From: Candidatus Chloroploca asiatica
GTDB taxonomy: Bacteria > Chloroflexota > Chloroflexia > Chloroflexales > Chloroflexaceae
Assembly: GCF_002532075.1 (NCBI RefSeq)
Contig: NZ_LYXE01000200.1
Coordinates: forward strand, 59,320-123,319
Reading direction: 5' to 3'
DNA: 64,000 bases
Shown here: in pieces, positions 8,898 through 17,774 of the stretch
Position numbering within the stretch: position 1 is the first letter of the stretch
Layout: the number at the start of each line of letters is the position of its first letter
The notes under the pieces: model-generated
What the model saw: the letters and a program-made list of their open reading frames with translations, nothing else
Database searches by the model: none
Told to the model about the DNA's origin: nothing
Position numbers and translations under genes: made by a program

Positions 8898-9350
8898 TTA
8901 TGGCCTTTCGGCGGGAACATGTTCGTTGGAAGAACGGGGACGTGCGGTCTTGCGCTGACGCTCTTGTGAAAAGAAACTGAGCCGCACCGCCTGGAAAAGC
9001 ATGGCGAAAAAAGCCAGCAGGAACACGGTATTCATTCCTGGACCGACGAGCAGATGGAGGGGACGGTTCCACCCACTGATTTCCAGGCCAAAGAGAAAGT
9101 CAATCGCTTGATGCAATTCTCCGGCGATATGTTTTTCGTACTCATAGGCCAGACCAAGGAGAAAGGCCGTGAATAACCATGCGACGCGTGCGCGGGTCGG
9201 CTCAACATACAAGCGTATCCCGAAGATGATAAAGAGCAGCACGGCCAGTATGATGGGCCAGTTGTGACTGATTAGCACAATCAGATAGCCGAGCACATAG
9301 TGCCACTGGCCCAGATTTGCTGCACTCCACTGCTCAAAACCTTGATCCAT
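8898..9350 (-). CDS. Small membrane protein of unknown function
   Basis: A 150-residue protein with about four hydrophobic segments (residues roughly 17-45, 53-67 and 100-118) and a basic C-terminal tail (SQERQRKTARPRS). GGGAAGAG precedes the ATG at 9350, which makes the longer frame to 9566 unlikely because that would read through the end of the upstream GT2 gene. I do not recognise a family. Its place between the polyprenyl-phosphate GT2 and the radical SAM gene suggests a membrane partner in lipid-linked sugar handling. Confidence 0.7.
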   Translation of the reverse strand: MDQGFEQWSAANLGQWHYVLGYLIVLISHNWPIILAVLLFIIFGIRLYVEPTRARVAWLFTAFLLGLAYEYEKHIAGELHQAIDFLFGLEISGWNRPLHLLVGPGMNTVFLLAFFAMLFQAVRLSFFSQERQRKTARPRSSNEHVPAERP

Positions 9351-9379
9351 GACGAACTCTTCCCTCGCGTGATGCTCAT

Positions 9380-10621
9380 TTAGATCTGCTGGGCAACGAC
9401 ATCGGTGTGAACCGGGTGAGCGGCAGGAACATACGTCCAGTTCAGATCGGCCTCCATCTCGGCATCGCGGCGGCTCAACTCGGCCAACACGCGGGCGAGA
9501 CTCCACGCACTCATCAACTGCACCCCGGTGAGCACCATCAACGCACTCAAGACAGGGGCAAACCATGAAGCGGCGAGGGCAGGATTGGTCAGGTCAAAGA
9601 CAACAGATGCGACATAGACGCCGATACCACCAAGGATGGCAAGCAACCCGAGCCACCAGTAATGCTTTTCGATCTTGCGTCCGTTGCCGTAGGGGCCAAA
9701 GAGACCCTGGCGGATCGGGCGCGTATGGAAGAGGGCGACCACATAGCTAAAGGTGGTTCCGGTCGTATAGGCGGTCACCCCGGCGACGGCGAGCACGAGC
9801 GCACCGAAGAGTTGCGGGAAGGACCAACTGAGACTGCCGACAACGAGGCTGCCAAAGAGTTGCACCCCAACAATCATCAGGGCCATGAGCAGCATGACCA
9901 GCCCGATGCCGCCGAAGATGCGCACCGGATTGTAGGTGAGCGCGGTCCAGACAATCGACTTGAAGAAACGCAGGCCATCACGGACGACACTGAGCTTGCT
10001 GCGCCCCGAGCGCTCTTTGTACGGGATGGGCACTTCAACGATATTGAGATGCTCGTGCAACGCACGGGTGCTCATCGCTGGGGTGAAATCGAGCGTATTG
10101 GGCAACGGATAGATCATCGGCAGCACCGAACGACGGAGCACGCGCTGCCCACTGGCGCTATCGCTAATGCGTACGCCTGAGACGAGCGAAAGGAGCGAGG
10201 CAAAGATGGTATTGCCGACCCGTCGGACAAGCGGCATCTCGCTGTGCTCGCCTGCCATGCGGCTGCCGATGACAATATCGGCCCCGTCCATGGCAACCTG
10301 ACACATTTTGGGGAAGTATTCGGGTGGATAGGTGCTATCGGCATCAAGGAAGCCGATCAACTCGCCCGTAGCGGCACCAAAGCCCGTCTTGAGGGCGCCG
10401 CCGTACCCACGGTTCTGCTGGCGGATCAGCCGGACACGTTCTCCATACCCTGCAACAATCTCGGCAGTGCGGTCGGATGAACCATCATCAACCACAATGC
10501 ACTCAAGGCCAGCGACGCCAACCTCGGCGAGTTGGGGCTCGATCGCCAATACACGGTCAACAATTGCCTCGATGCCGTCCTCTTCGTTGTAGGCCGGGAT
10601 GACCACTGAGAGGGTCGTCAT
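9380..10621 (-). CDS. Family 2 glycosyltransferase, polyprenyl-phosphate sugar synthase type
   Basis: A 413-residue protein with an N-terminal GT2 domain: VVIPAYNEEDG near residue 6, VVDDGSSDRT near residue 40, NRGYGGALKTGF, and the metal-binding FLDADSTYPPE. A C-terminal membrane part has about four segments. This is the layout of dolichyl/undecaprenyl-phosphate sugar synthases. The true start is at 10621, with AGGAG upstream; a longer frame to 10744 overlaps the acyltransferase gene and is rejected. It likely makes a polyprenyl-P-sugar that is flipped and used by the GT-C proteins at 3945, 5483, 23753 or 57570. The sugar is not deducible. Confidence 0.9.
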   Translation of the reverse strand: MTTLSVVIPAYNEEDGIEAIVDRVLAIEPQLAEVGVAGLECIVVDDGSSDRTAEIVAGYGERVRLIRQQNRGYGGALKTGFGAATGELIGFLDADSTYPPEYFPKMCQVAMDGADIVIGSRMAGEHSEMPLVRRVGNTIFASLLSLVSGVRISDSASGQRVLRRSVLPMIYPLPNTLDFTPAMSTRALHEHLNIVEVPIPYKERSGRSKLSVVRDGLRFFKSIVWTALTYNPVRIFGGIGLVMLLMALMIVGVQLFGSLVVGSLSWSFPQLFGALVLAVAGVTAYTTGTTFSYVVALFHTRPIRQGLFGPYGNGRKIEKHYWWLGLLAILGGIGVYVASVVFDLTNPALAASWFAPVLSALMVLTGVQLMSAWSLARVLAELSRRDAEMEADLNWTYVPAAHPVHTDVVAQQI

Positions 10622-10679
10622 AGGGTGTGCTCCTGTCCTGCATAGCCCGGCAGATCCGCCGGGGCCTGATAAGCTTTCA

Positions 10680-11411
10680 TCAATAGACACGTAGCTCAGG
10701 TTGCCGCGGAGGTAGTGGATCAGTTTGAAGATTCCGTACCACACGGGCTGGATTGCCCACGGCTACACTGTAGTCGGGAACGTCCTTTGTTACGACGGCA
10801 CCTGCACCAACCACGCTGTTGCGTCCTATCCGTACACCATCGAGCAAAATGGCACCGCTGCCAATCCATGCACCTGTTTCAATCGTGATCCCCTGGGCGG
10901 TAATCCCCTGATGGCTGATTGGTCGGGTTGTATCGTTGATGACATGATTGACGGCGAGCACTTGCACCAACGTGCCAAGGTAGACATCGTCGCCAATCTG
11001 AATGCCTCCCTGTCCGCGTAAAATGCAACTCTCGCCGATGAGGGAACGTGCGCCAATGGTGATATGACTATGGGGAAGTTCGCGGAAGTTGTAGACGTGC
11101 AGGATCGCGTTCTTCATCACCAGGCTCTCGTCGCCGAGCGTGATGCCACCTGGGCAGGCGTGCAAATAGACGCCGTGGTCGAGATAGACGCCTTTGCCGA
11201 GGCGAACATGCGAGGCAAACCTGATCCGTACGCCATCTTCAATCGCTGCCATGCCCTTCATGTCAAGGATGCTCTTGTACGCGACTGCGCGTAGACCGAC
11301 GCCGACGATGCTCGGCACCCAGCCCAGGCTCGCCTGAACCAGTTGCTCGAAGACATACTGCGGTAATGAACTCGCCTGACGCGAGATGTAGAGCCCCAGT
11401 TGTTGGCGCAT
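10680..11411 (-). CDS. Left-handed beta-helix (hexapeptide repeat) acyltransferase
   Basis: A 243-residue protein with repeated hexapeptide turns from about residue 55 to 225 ([48 protein letters not shown]). It ends with the [10 protein letters not shown] signature of O-acetyltransferases such as colanic acid WcaF/WcaB and the maltose/galactoside acetyltransferases. NHVIND supplies a candidate catalytic His. It probably transfers an acetyl group from acetyl-CoA to a sugar of the repeat unit. It lies 58 bases upstream of the GT2 gene. The gap upstream of it holds the GC-rich repeat array. Confidence 0.9.
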   Translation of the reverse strand: MRQQLGLYISRQASSLPQYVFEQLVQASLGWVPSIVGVGLRAVAYKSILDMKGMAAIEDGVRIRFASHVRLGKGVYLDHGVYLHACPGGITLGDESLVMKNAILHVYNFRELPHSHITIGARSLIGESCILRGQGGIQIGDDVYLGTLVQVLAVNHVINDTTRPISHQGITAQGITIETGAWIGSGAILLDGVRIGRNSVVGAGAVVTKDVPDYSVAVGNPARVVRNLQTDPLPPRQPELRVY

Positions 11412-11589
11412 AACTTGACGTGCGGGTGGTTGGCCCGCCGCAGATGAACGGTCTTGGATCGGGTGAACTGTCCCTATCGTACAGGAGTGCCTTAAATTCT
11501 ACCTAACAGGACGTTGAGCGAGGTCTTACAGTGTGTTTACCTCTTGCACAGCTTTTTGAGCACAGCATGGCCCCGCCGACAGAGCACCC

Positions 11590-11850
11590 CACCAGGGCAC
11601 CCGCAAGGGGTGCCCGTACACCGGGCCCGGCCCCCGGCCCGGTAGGGGCACCCCTAGCGGGTGCCCGCCCCTAGCGGGTGCCCGCCCCTAGCGGGTGCCC
11701 GCCCCTAGCGGGTGCCCGCCCCTAGCGGGTGCCCTAGCGGGTGCCCACCAGGGCACCCGCTAGGGGTGCCCGTACACCGGGCCCTGTGGGGGCACCCGCA
11801 AGGGGTGCCCGTACACCGGGCCCGGCCCGCGGTTCGGTAGGGGCAGGGGG
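11590..11850. repeat. GC-rich palindromic tandem repeat array
   Basis: The 446-base gap between wecB and the acyltransferase contains about five exact head-to-tail copies of a 17-base unit (CCCCTAGCGGGTGCCCG, first copy at 11651). These are followed by an inverted arm that forms a strong hairpin around ACCA (about 11733-11766). Near-identical flanking segments of about 50 bases (around 11598 and 11792) contain GTGCCCGTACACCGGGCC. No open frame is seen here. Confidence 0.85.
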
Positions 11851-11857
11851 TAGGGTG

Positions 11858-12943
11858 TCAGCGCTTCAGGTAGTTGGTGATGACCGCGAGCGCTTGCTCG
11901 GCGGCACCGGCACGTACGGGGGCCGGTGAGTGGCGGAGTTGGCTAAGGCCCTGGGGACTGAGCCAGGTTGCGGTTCCGTCGATGATGGCCTGATAGGTGT
12001 TGCCGATCAAGACGGCTGCCCCGGCGTCGACTAGATAGCGCCATTCGGTCTCCTGGCGCACAATGAGGAGGGGCGCTCCCAGCACGCCGGCTTCTTCTTG
12101 TAACCCGCCCGAGTCGGTCAAGACGGCGCTGGCCGAGCCGACGAGGCGCAGCATGTCGAGGTAGCCGAGTGGCTTGCTCTGGCGGATCCGGGGTGACAGG
12201 GTCAGGCCCTGGCGTTCCAGGGCGACGATCGTGCGGGGATGCACGGGAAACGCGATCGTGTAGGCTTCGGCAAGCTCGTTGAGCGCCTGTACGATCCCCG
12301 GGAGCACGTCGGGTTCGGTGTTTTCGGCGCGGTGGAGGGTGAGGGCCAGGTAGTTGTAGGGTTCGAGTTCGAGCTGTTCGAGGATCTTTGCGTGTTCGGC
12401 GTGGTTGCGATTGCGCAGCACCGCGTCAATTGCAGTAGAGCCAATGACGCTGATGCGCTCTTCAGGGAGACCTTCGTTGCGCAGGTTGGTTGCGGCGATG
12501 TCGTCGGCGGCGAGCAAGAGTTCGCTGATGTGATCAACGATGATGCGGTTTAGTTCTTCGGGCATCGCCCGGTTGAACGAGCGCCCGCCTGCTTCAAGAT
12601 GGGCGACGGGGATGCCCTGCTTGGACGCGCAGATGGCCCCGGCCAGGGTGGTATTCGTGTCGCCCTGTACCAGCACTAGGTCAGGCTTGCGCTCAAGGAG
12701 GATTGGCTCAAGGCGACTGAGCATGCGGGCGGTCTGCTCCCCATGACTGGCTGAACCGACGCCCAGGCTATAGGCCGGGGTTGGCAAGCCGAGTTCTTCA
12801 AAAAAGATGGTGTCGACTTCATACGAGTAGTGCTGCCCCGAATGCACAAGAATGTGGTTGACGTGCGCGTCGAGCAGCGGAATGAGCGGTGACAGTTTGA
12901 TAATCTCCGGGCGCGTTCCAAGGATAGTCAGAACCGTGGGCAT
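11858..12943 (-). CDS. wecB: UDP-N-acetylglucosamine 2-epimerase (non-hydrolysing)
   Basis: A 361-residue protein of usual length for WecB, which interconverts UDP-GlcNAc and UDP-ManNAc. It has the N-terminal LTILGTRPEIIKLSPLI, the HSGQHY motif, LVQGDTNTTLAGA, HLEAGGRS with PEELNR, and the UDP-binding DSGGLQEEA near residue 278. AGGAGG lies 8 bases upstream of the ATG. It is followed downstream by the GC-rich repeats and preceded, 2 bases away, by an acyltransferase gene. It probably supplies ManNAc, or a precursor for ManNAcA, to the glycan; no WecC dehydrogenase is visible in the window. Confidence 0.95.
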   Translation of the reverse strand: MPTVLTILGTRPEIIKLSPLIPLLDAHVNHILVHSGQHYSYEVDTIFFEELGLPTPAYSLGVGSASHGEQTARMLSRLEPILLERKPDLVLVQGDTNTTLAGAICASKQGIPVAHLEAGGRSFNRAMPEELNRIIVDHISELLLAADDIAATNLRNEGLPEERISVIGSTAIDAVLRNRNHAEHAKILEQLELEPYNYLALTLHRAENTEPDVLPGIVQALNELAEAYTIAFPVHPRTIVALERQGLTLSPRIRQSKPLGYLDMLRLVGSASAVLTDSGGLQEEAGVLGAPLLIVRQETEWRYLVDAGAAVLIGNTYQAIIDGTATWLSPQGLSQLRHSPAPVRAGAAEQALAVITNYLKR

Positions 12944-12945
12944 GC

Positions 12946-13917
12946 TTATTCCTCCTCGGCGTAGGCCAGTTGGACGCCGTAGTAACGTTTGAGAAAGAGG
13001 GCCAGTTCGACGTAGATCGGGTCGCGGTCACTGGTCATGCGATTGTTGGTAAGATCAAGCCAGTGCGATGAGTCAGCGGGTCGCCAGTGCGGGCGCGTGA
13101 CGAGCCAGATGGTCGTGCTGCCATCAGCAGTGATGGTCGGAGTGGGGCCAATGCTGGTCGCGATGGCGAGGCGGTAGATCTTTTTGCCGTGGCGAAAGCG
13201 GACGGCGCCAGTGCGTTCGGTCTCTACTGGCAAACTCATGATCCCGGTGAGCATCAGTTCGCTAAAATGGCGCAGCATATGAGCAGCGGCGGCATCAACG
13301 CGTCGCGGACTCATCGTGCGGCGCATGCGCTCCATCTCGCCAACGGGGCGGGCCGGGTTGCCCTCGGCGATGGTGCCGGGCGGCAGGCTACCGCCCACGA
13401 CCGAGCGCGAATTAACAAAGCTGTGGCTCCCGATCTCGCTGCCTGGTTGGAGAAAGACGCCCGCCGCGCACCAGACATAATCGCCGAGCGTCACCGCGCC
13501 AAAACGCACCCAGTAGCCTTCGGTATAGGGCAAAAAAGAGCCGTGCGTGTAGACCATACAGCGGGCACCGAGGGCGCTCCAGCGTCCGAGCCGCACATCT
13601 TCATCGGTATTGATCAGACATTGTGGCCCGATATAGCTATGCTCACCGACAAAGAAGCCTGCAGCCCCATAGATAAGGTTGAAACTGCTCACAATGGCAT
13701 ACGGGCCAAGCACAAGATCGCCGTCACACTTGATCAGCGTGAATGCCCGTACCTCGCTGTAGTCACCCAGCGCGATATGGCGCCCCATCACGCTGGCGAA
13801 CCAGCCGATCTTGACATGCCGACCAAGCTGAGCGCCGCAAAAGACGCGTAGGAGCCACGGCTTGACGACCGGCGGGCAGAAGAAGAGGATGGCAAAGATG
13901 AGGGTTTTGAAAGACAT
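12946..13917 (-). CDS. Hexapeptide-repeat acyltransferase with C-terminal extension
   Basis: A 323-residue protein with a membrane-like N-terminus (residues 4-22) and left-handed beta-helix repeats from about 40 to 200 (LGPYAIVSSFNLIYG, GEHSYIGPQCLINTDEDV, LGDYVWCAAGVFLQPGS). It ends the helix with TIAEGNPARPVG. A further 120 residues follow that I do not recognise. MVYTHGS provides a candidate catalytic His. It sits between wecB and the deacetylase-like gene with gaps of 2 and 12 bases. It is a candidate for the enzyme that moves the acyl group prepared by the ligase, dehydrogenase and carrier protein onto a sugar. Confidence 0.85.
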   Translation of the reverse strand: MSFKTLIFAILFFCPPVVKPWLLRVFCGAQLGRHVKIGWFASVMGRHIALGDYSEVRAFTLIKCDGDLVLGPYAIVSSFNLIYGAAGFFVGEHSYIGPQCLINTDEDVRLGRWSALGARCMVYTHGSFLPYTEGYWVRFGAVTLGDYVWCAAGVFLQPGSEIGSHSFVNSRSVVGGSLPPGTIAEGNPARPVGEMERMRRTMSPRRVDAAAAHMLRHFSELMLTGIMSLPVETERTGAVRFRHGKKIYRLAIATSIGPTPTITADGSTTIWLVTRPHWRPADSSHWLDLTNNRMTSDRDPIYVELALFLKRYYGVQLAYAEEE

Positions 13918-13929
13918 AGCGGCTTCCTC

Positions 13930-15411
13930 TTAGATCGTCATCACAGGCCATGATGCACTCAAGCCGCTGCTTGCCTGCTCAAGTGTTTTCGCCCGCGCCA
14001 CCCAGTGGGCGGCCAGTTCGGCGGGCGTGGCAAACCAGACGTCGCCACGGCTAAAGAGGGTTTCCCAGAGTCTGGCATAGGTGGCGGCCCAGTCAGGAAA
14101 GAGTGCGTCGTCGTAGACATAATCATGCACATCAACGAGCAAGCAGCCCTCCTGGTCGGCCACGCGGTCAGCGAGCCCGCCGAGCAGCGCCTGGCGACCA
14201 CCGGGATTATTGACGTGATGCCCAAAGAGATGATCGTCCATCCATCCCGTCGGCACCTGGAGTGTCCGCACGGGGCGACGGAGCCCGCTATGCCAGGGAT
14301 AGAAGGGCCAGGTCGTACCGCGCCGCCAGCCAAGGTAGCGGTCGTGGGTGAGCGAGGCATCGTAGGTCAAGCCGACCTGCTCGTGCATCAGCAGGGTTGC
14401 CTCGGGGTCTGCGGGATCGAGATGCCAGTAGTGGTGGCGATTGCCGACGACGGGCGTATTGCTGGCGACGGCAAGCGCGGCCCGTTCCGCGCCAAACTTC
14501 TCGGCACTGGTATAGGCAAGGTAGCTCGCGTGTAGTCCGATCTCCCATCCTTCGGCGGCGAGTTCGCGCAAGAGCAGCCGGAAACGCGGCGCATTCACGT
14601 CATAAAAGGTGTCAGGGAGGCCACGGGCATACTCGAACAGCGACCCCTGGCGGGCGACAAAATAGAAAGCCGAGCGGCTCTGGAAGCGTTGTTCGAGCGC
14701 CATCCACGACGCAAAATGCCAGTGGGTGCGTCGTCCGAGGGCCACGTCGAGGGCAGGCTTCAGGCCGCGGCGGCCCTGGCGCGCCAGAATGCGGAGCGGC
14801 TCGAGCCAGCGCACGACCTCGGGGTAATCAACATCGTGGCCGCAGGCTGCGGCCATTGTTTTGCCCACAGGCCAGCGGCGCATCCCTGGGGCCAGCCCAC
14901 ACGCCACAAGCTCACGTTCGAGACTCGTCCCGACGCCCGACGCAAGCGCCTTACGTAAAAGACCCTGTTCAACGCCGGGCGACCCACTGAGATCGCTATA
15001 GCCATGCTTGCCCCGCGGATGCTGGCGTTCTTCTTGCCCGGTGAGCAACCAGAAGGCATCAAAGATAATATCGCGCTCGATCAGCGCGGTGCCATGGTGG
15101 CGCGTCACCTGAAGCGCCTCGGCTAATTCACCTTGGAAACGCAGGTGTTCCCAGGTTGGCGAACGGACAATCCCGGCGAGCAGTTGCGCCACCGGGTTTG
15201 TCCAGTGCTCAGGCCGGGCGACGATCACCAGGCGGGCTGTGGGTGCCTGCGCGGGATCGGTCGCATAGGCCAGATCGACATCACTACTCCCCCAGGGCTC
15301 TTCCACCCAGGCGTAGCCCATCCCGGTAAGCAGCGTCCGCCAGGTCCAGGTCACCTCGGGGCGCCAGGGGGCGAGGGCAGGATCGAGGGCAATTCGCACG
15401 TGCGTTGGCAT
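13930..15411 (-). CDS. Polysaccharide deacetylase-like protein (DUF7033 type)
   Basis: A 493-residue protein. The N-terminal half (to about residue 180) resembles the accessory domain found before some carbohydrate esterase 4 domains. The second half has HDVDYPE near residue 192, WEIGLHASY, NRHHYWHLD and LLVDVHDYVYDD, which match the metal-binding Asp and His pattern of NodB-like deacetylases in a diverged form. AAGGGG precedes the ATG. It has no signal peptide, so it may act on cytoplasmic lipid-linked sugars. It is followed by wecB-side genes and preceded by the adenylating ligase with a 2-base gap. It could remove an N-acetyl group so that another acyl group can be attached. Confidence 0.75.
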   Translation of the reverse strand: MPTHVRIALDPALAPWRPEVTWTWRTLLTGMGYAWVEEPWGSSDVDLAYATDPAQAPTARLVIVARPEHWTNPVAQLLAGIVRSPTWEHLRFQGELAEALQVTRHHGTALIERDIIFDAFWLLTGQEERQHPRGKHGYSDLSGSPGVEQGLLRKALASGVGTSLERELVACGLAPGMRRWPVGKTMAAACGHDVDYPEVVRWLEPLRILARQGRRGLKPALDVALGRRTHWHFASWMALEQRFQSRSAFYFVARQGSLFEYARGLPDTFYDVNAPRFRLLLRELAAEGWEIGLHASYLAYTSAEKFGAERAALAVASNTPVVGNRHHYWHLDPADPEATLLMHEQVGLTYDASLTHDRYLGWRRGTTWPFYPWHSGLRRPVRTLQVPTGWMDDHLFGHHVNNPGGRQALLGGLADRVADQEGCLLVDVHDYVYDDALFPDWAATYARLWETLFSRGDVWFATPAELAAHWVARAKTLEQASSGLSASWPVMTI

Positions 15412-15413
15412 AG

Positions 15414-16757
15414 TTACCCCTTGCGCATCTTCTTGAAACGAGCGCTATGTTGATCGTCTTCGGTGAGCGTAATCTTGACGGGCACCTTGAAACTGGCGAG
15501 GCGATCCTTGCAGAAAGCCCGGACACGCCGCTTGAATGCCCCGAGTTCTTCGGGTTCAAAAAGATTGAAGCGAGCCGTGACAATCTGGCCGGTGATCGGA
15601 TTGGCCTCGCCGAGCACAGCCACATCGCGGACATTGGGCATCTGGAGGAGCACGCTCTCGACCTCGGCGGGATAGACCTTTTGCCCACCGACATTAATAA
15701 TCTCGGTATGGCGCCCAAGAATGCGCAGATAGTCGCCATCAACCTCAACGACATCCTGCGTATTCATCCAACCCTCGGCGTCAAAGGGACTCGGCGCATT
15801 GAGATAGCCGAGCATCGCCGATTGCGCACGGATCCAGAGCACATGGTCAACGATTTTGGTCTCGAACCCTTCGCCCCCGACCTTGACCCAGAGCGACCCT
15901 GAATCGCGGGACTTCGAACGCAAAATGCCAAGCTCCGAGAGGCCATAGGTTTGCAGGAGTTGCACCTTGGGGAAGATCGCGTGGAGGCGTTCGAGGGTAC
16001 TGGCCGGCATCACCTCGGTGCCATAGGTAATCAAGTCAAGCGAACTGAGATCGTGGCGCTCGTAGGCTTCCGAGATGAGCAACAGATTGAGAAAGGTCGG
16101 CGACGTCGGCAGCGTCTGAACCCGATGAGCGGCAATCGTGCGACAGACCACCTCGGGATCGCGTGACGGCACAGCGACGACGGTACCGCCATTCGCAAGC
16201 GTATAAAAGAGCGTATTGATGCCACCGATATGGTCGAGCAACAGAAAAGTCAGGGTCGTCCGGCTATGGCGGGGCAGTTGGAACTTCGCGAGCAGCGGCG
16301 TAAAATTATGGAGTGCGGCCTTGCTCTTGCCGGTCGAACCAGACGAAAAGAGCACAAGCCCGGGATGCCCGCTATCGATCAAGTTGCGCGTGAGCGGATT
16401 GGAGACCTGAAGCGCACGGCGCTCGAGGTGCCAGCCATCCTCATCGTCGAAACTAATCACCACCTGGACCTCAGCGATCGCGATGAACTCATCACGATGG
16501 GCCTCAACCGAGCGAGTCAGCGGCACCACAATCGTATCGCGGGCAATCAACGCCAGCAACAGACTCACCGCATTCGGCGAATAATCGCCCTCGAGCGTCA
16601 CCACGAGACCGGGGCCAACATCGTGGCGGTCGAGCTCATCAGCCCAGGCTTGCACACGCTCAACCAGCGTGCCATAGGTATAGGCCTGATCATGCCAGAC
16701 AATCGCGTTGCGTTCAGGCCACTGCTGCATCCGCTCAAGGAGCCATGCAATGCTCAT
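15414..16757 (-). CDS. AMP-dependent acyl-adenylating ligase
   Basis: A 447-residue ANL-superfamily enzyme. LVLFSSGSTGKSKAA near residue 132 is the phosphate-binding loop, YGLSELG near 255 is the A5 motif, GRHTEIINVGGQKVYPAEVE is the A8 hinge, and the C-terminal ARFKKMRK supplies a candidate catalytic Lys. It activates a carboxylic acid as an acyl-adenylate, most likely loading the carrier protein encoded two genes upstream. The start ATG overlaps the stop of the dehydrogenase gene (TGATG), with GGAGG just upstream, so the pair is translationally coupled. The acid is unknown; short hydroxy acids such as 3-hydroxybutyrate are used in similar glycan cassettes. Confidence 0.9.
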   Translation of the reverse strand: MSIAWLLERMQQWPERNAIVWHDQAYTYGTLVERVQAWADELDRHDVGPGLVVTLEGDYSPNAVSLLLALIARDTIVVPLTRSVEAHRDEFIAIAEVQVVISFDDEDGWHLERRALQVSNPLTRNLIDSGHPGLVLFSSGSTGKSKAALHNFTPLLAKFQLPRHSRTTLTFLLLDHIGGINTLFYTLANGGTVVAVPSRDPEVVCRTIAAHRVQTLPTSPTFLNLLLISEAYERHDLSSLDLITYGTEVMPASTLERLHAIFPKVQLLQTYGLSELGILRSKSRDSGSLWVKVGGEGFETKIVDHVLWIRAQSAMLGYLNAPSPFDAEGWMNTQDVVEVDGDYLRILGRHTEIINVGGQKVYPAEVESVLLQMPNVRDVAVLGEANPITGQIVTARFNLFEPEELGAFKRRVRAFCKDRLASFKVPVKITLTEDDQHSARFKKMRKG

Positions 16758-17461
16758 CAGCCACCTCCTCCCAGGTAGATGACCTGGCCGGTAATATAAT
16801 CACTTGCGGGGCTTACAAAAAAATCGATCACATTCGTCACATCGGCAAACGTTCCCAGGCGCCGGATCGCCAGATCATCAACAATCTGCTGGATCTTTTC
16901 GGCGGACACCCCGCGGATCAGATCGGTCTCGATGGGCGTAGGGCCAAGCGCATTGACGGTAATGCCAAACGACCCAAGTTCTTTCGCCAGAATGCGCGTC
17001 AGCATCTCGACGGCACTCTTGGAGGCTGCATAGATCGCCTCGCCCTCGAGTCGGAGCGGCACGGCAATCGTGCTGAAATTGACGATCCGCCCATACTTGC
17101 GCCGCTGCATCAACCGGGCCGCCTCACGGCAGACGAGGAAACTGCCGACCACATTGGTTGCCAGGACGCGGGTCAGGGTAGCGCTGGGCACCAGCAGTGC
17201 GTGGTTCATCGACGCAATGCCCGCATTATTGATCGCAATATCGAGGCGCCGATGGCGTTTCTGGATGGACGAGAGCATCGCCCGTACCTGCGTTTCATCA
17301 GTCACATCAACCTGATGGTGGGTATAGTTTTCGAGGTGCCAATCGGGATCCTCACGCGAGCACCCTTCGACCAGCATCCCCTGACGCACAAAATGCTCGG
17401 CGAGGCTTCGCCCGATGCCCTTGCGTGTCCCGGTAATCAGCACCACCTGACGCTCAGTCAC
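16757..17461 (-). CDS. Short-chain dehydrogenase/reductase (FabG-like)
   Basis: A 234-residue SDR enzyme with the nucleotide-binding LITGTRKGIGRS at the N-terminus, NNAGIA near residue 80, the catalytic Ser in NFSTIAV, and YAASK with the Tyr and Lys. It ends with the typical GQVIYLGGGG. Two GTG starts are possible; the one at 17461 is chosen because GAGGAG lies 7 bases upstream and it overlaps the carrier-protein gene by 8 bases. It probably reduces a 3-oxoacyl group on the neighbouring carrier protein to a 3-hydroxyacyl group. This job is inferred from context, since SDR enzymes have many substrates. Confidence 0.9.
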   Translation of the reverse strand: MTERQVVLITGTRKGIGRSLAEHFVRQGMLVEGCSREDPDWHLENYTHHQVDVTDETQVRAMLSSIQKRHRRLDIAINNAGIASMNHALLVPSATLTRVLATNVVGSFLVCREAARLMQRRKYGRIVNFSTIAVPLRLEGEAIYAASKSAVEMLTRILAKELGSFGITVNALGPTPIETDLIRGVSAEKIQQIVDDLAIRRLGTFADVTNVIDFFVSPASDYITGQVIYLGGGG

Positions 17462-17774
17462 GGCCCATCTCCTCACTGATCAACTCGGCGATATAGTGCG
17501 TGAGGCTTGCGACGGTACGGAAGGGGCTATGTTTTTGGGACATTGCCCGATCATCGGCAAGGGTCAGCATCACGTCATACTCTTCCTCAAGACGTTGTTC
17601 AAGTTCAACAATCAGCGTCACCAGGGCCAGCGAATCGAGCACCGCCTGCTTACCAACGAGACTGGTCGAACCCTCCACCGCGTCTGGCACAGGCTTATTG
17701 CTCTGCTCTACGACCTCAAAGAGCGTTGCGATCACCAGGGTTTGCAGCGTAGCAAAATCAGGAACGGACGACAT
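17454..17774 (-). CDS. Acyl carrier protein
   Basis: A 106-residue acidic helical protein, longer than the usual 75-80 residue ACP because of an N-terminal extension and an inserted loop. The phosphopantetheine site is LDSLALV with Ser at residue 48, followed by the helix TLIVELEQRLEEEYDV. An ATG at 17786 also exists, but GGAG stands 9 bases before the ATG at 17774, so the latter is preferred. It starts the cassette with the dehydrogenase, ligase, deacetylase-like protein, acyltransferase and wecB, and should carry the acyl group between these enzymes in the cytoplasm. Confidence 0.9.
   Translation of the reverse strand: MSSVPDFATLQTLVIATLFEVVEQSNKPVPDAVEGSTSLVGKQAVLDSLALVTLIVELEQRLEEEYDVMLTLADDRAMSQKHSPFRTVASLTHYIAELISEEMGRD

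Noticed and set aside
9380..10744. Longer version of the polyprenyl-phosphate GT2 starting at 10744
   Set aside because: The extra 41 residues read through the end of the acyltransferase gene and have no family resemblance; the ATG at 10621 has a ribosome site.
11651..11735. 17-bp GC-rich repeats considered as a CRISPR array
   Set aside because: Units abut with no unique spacers and are too short.
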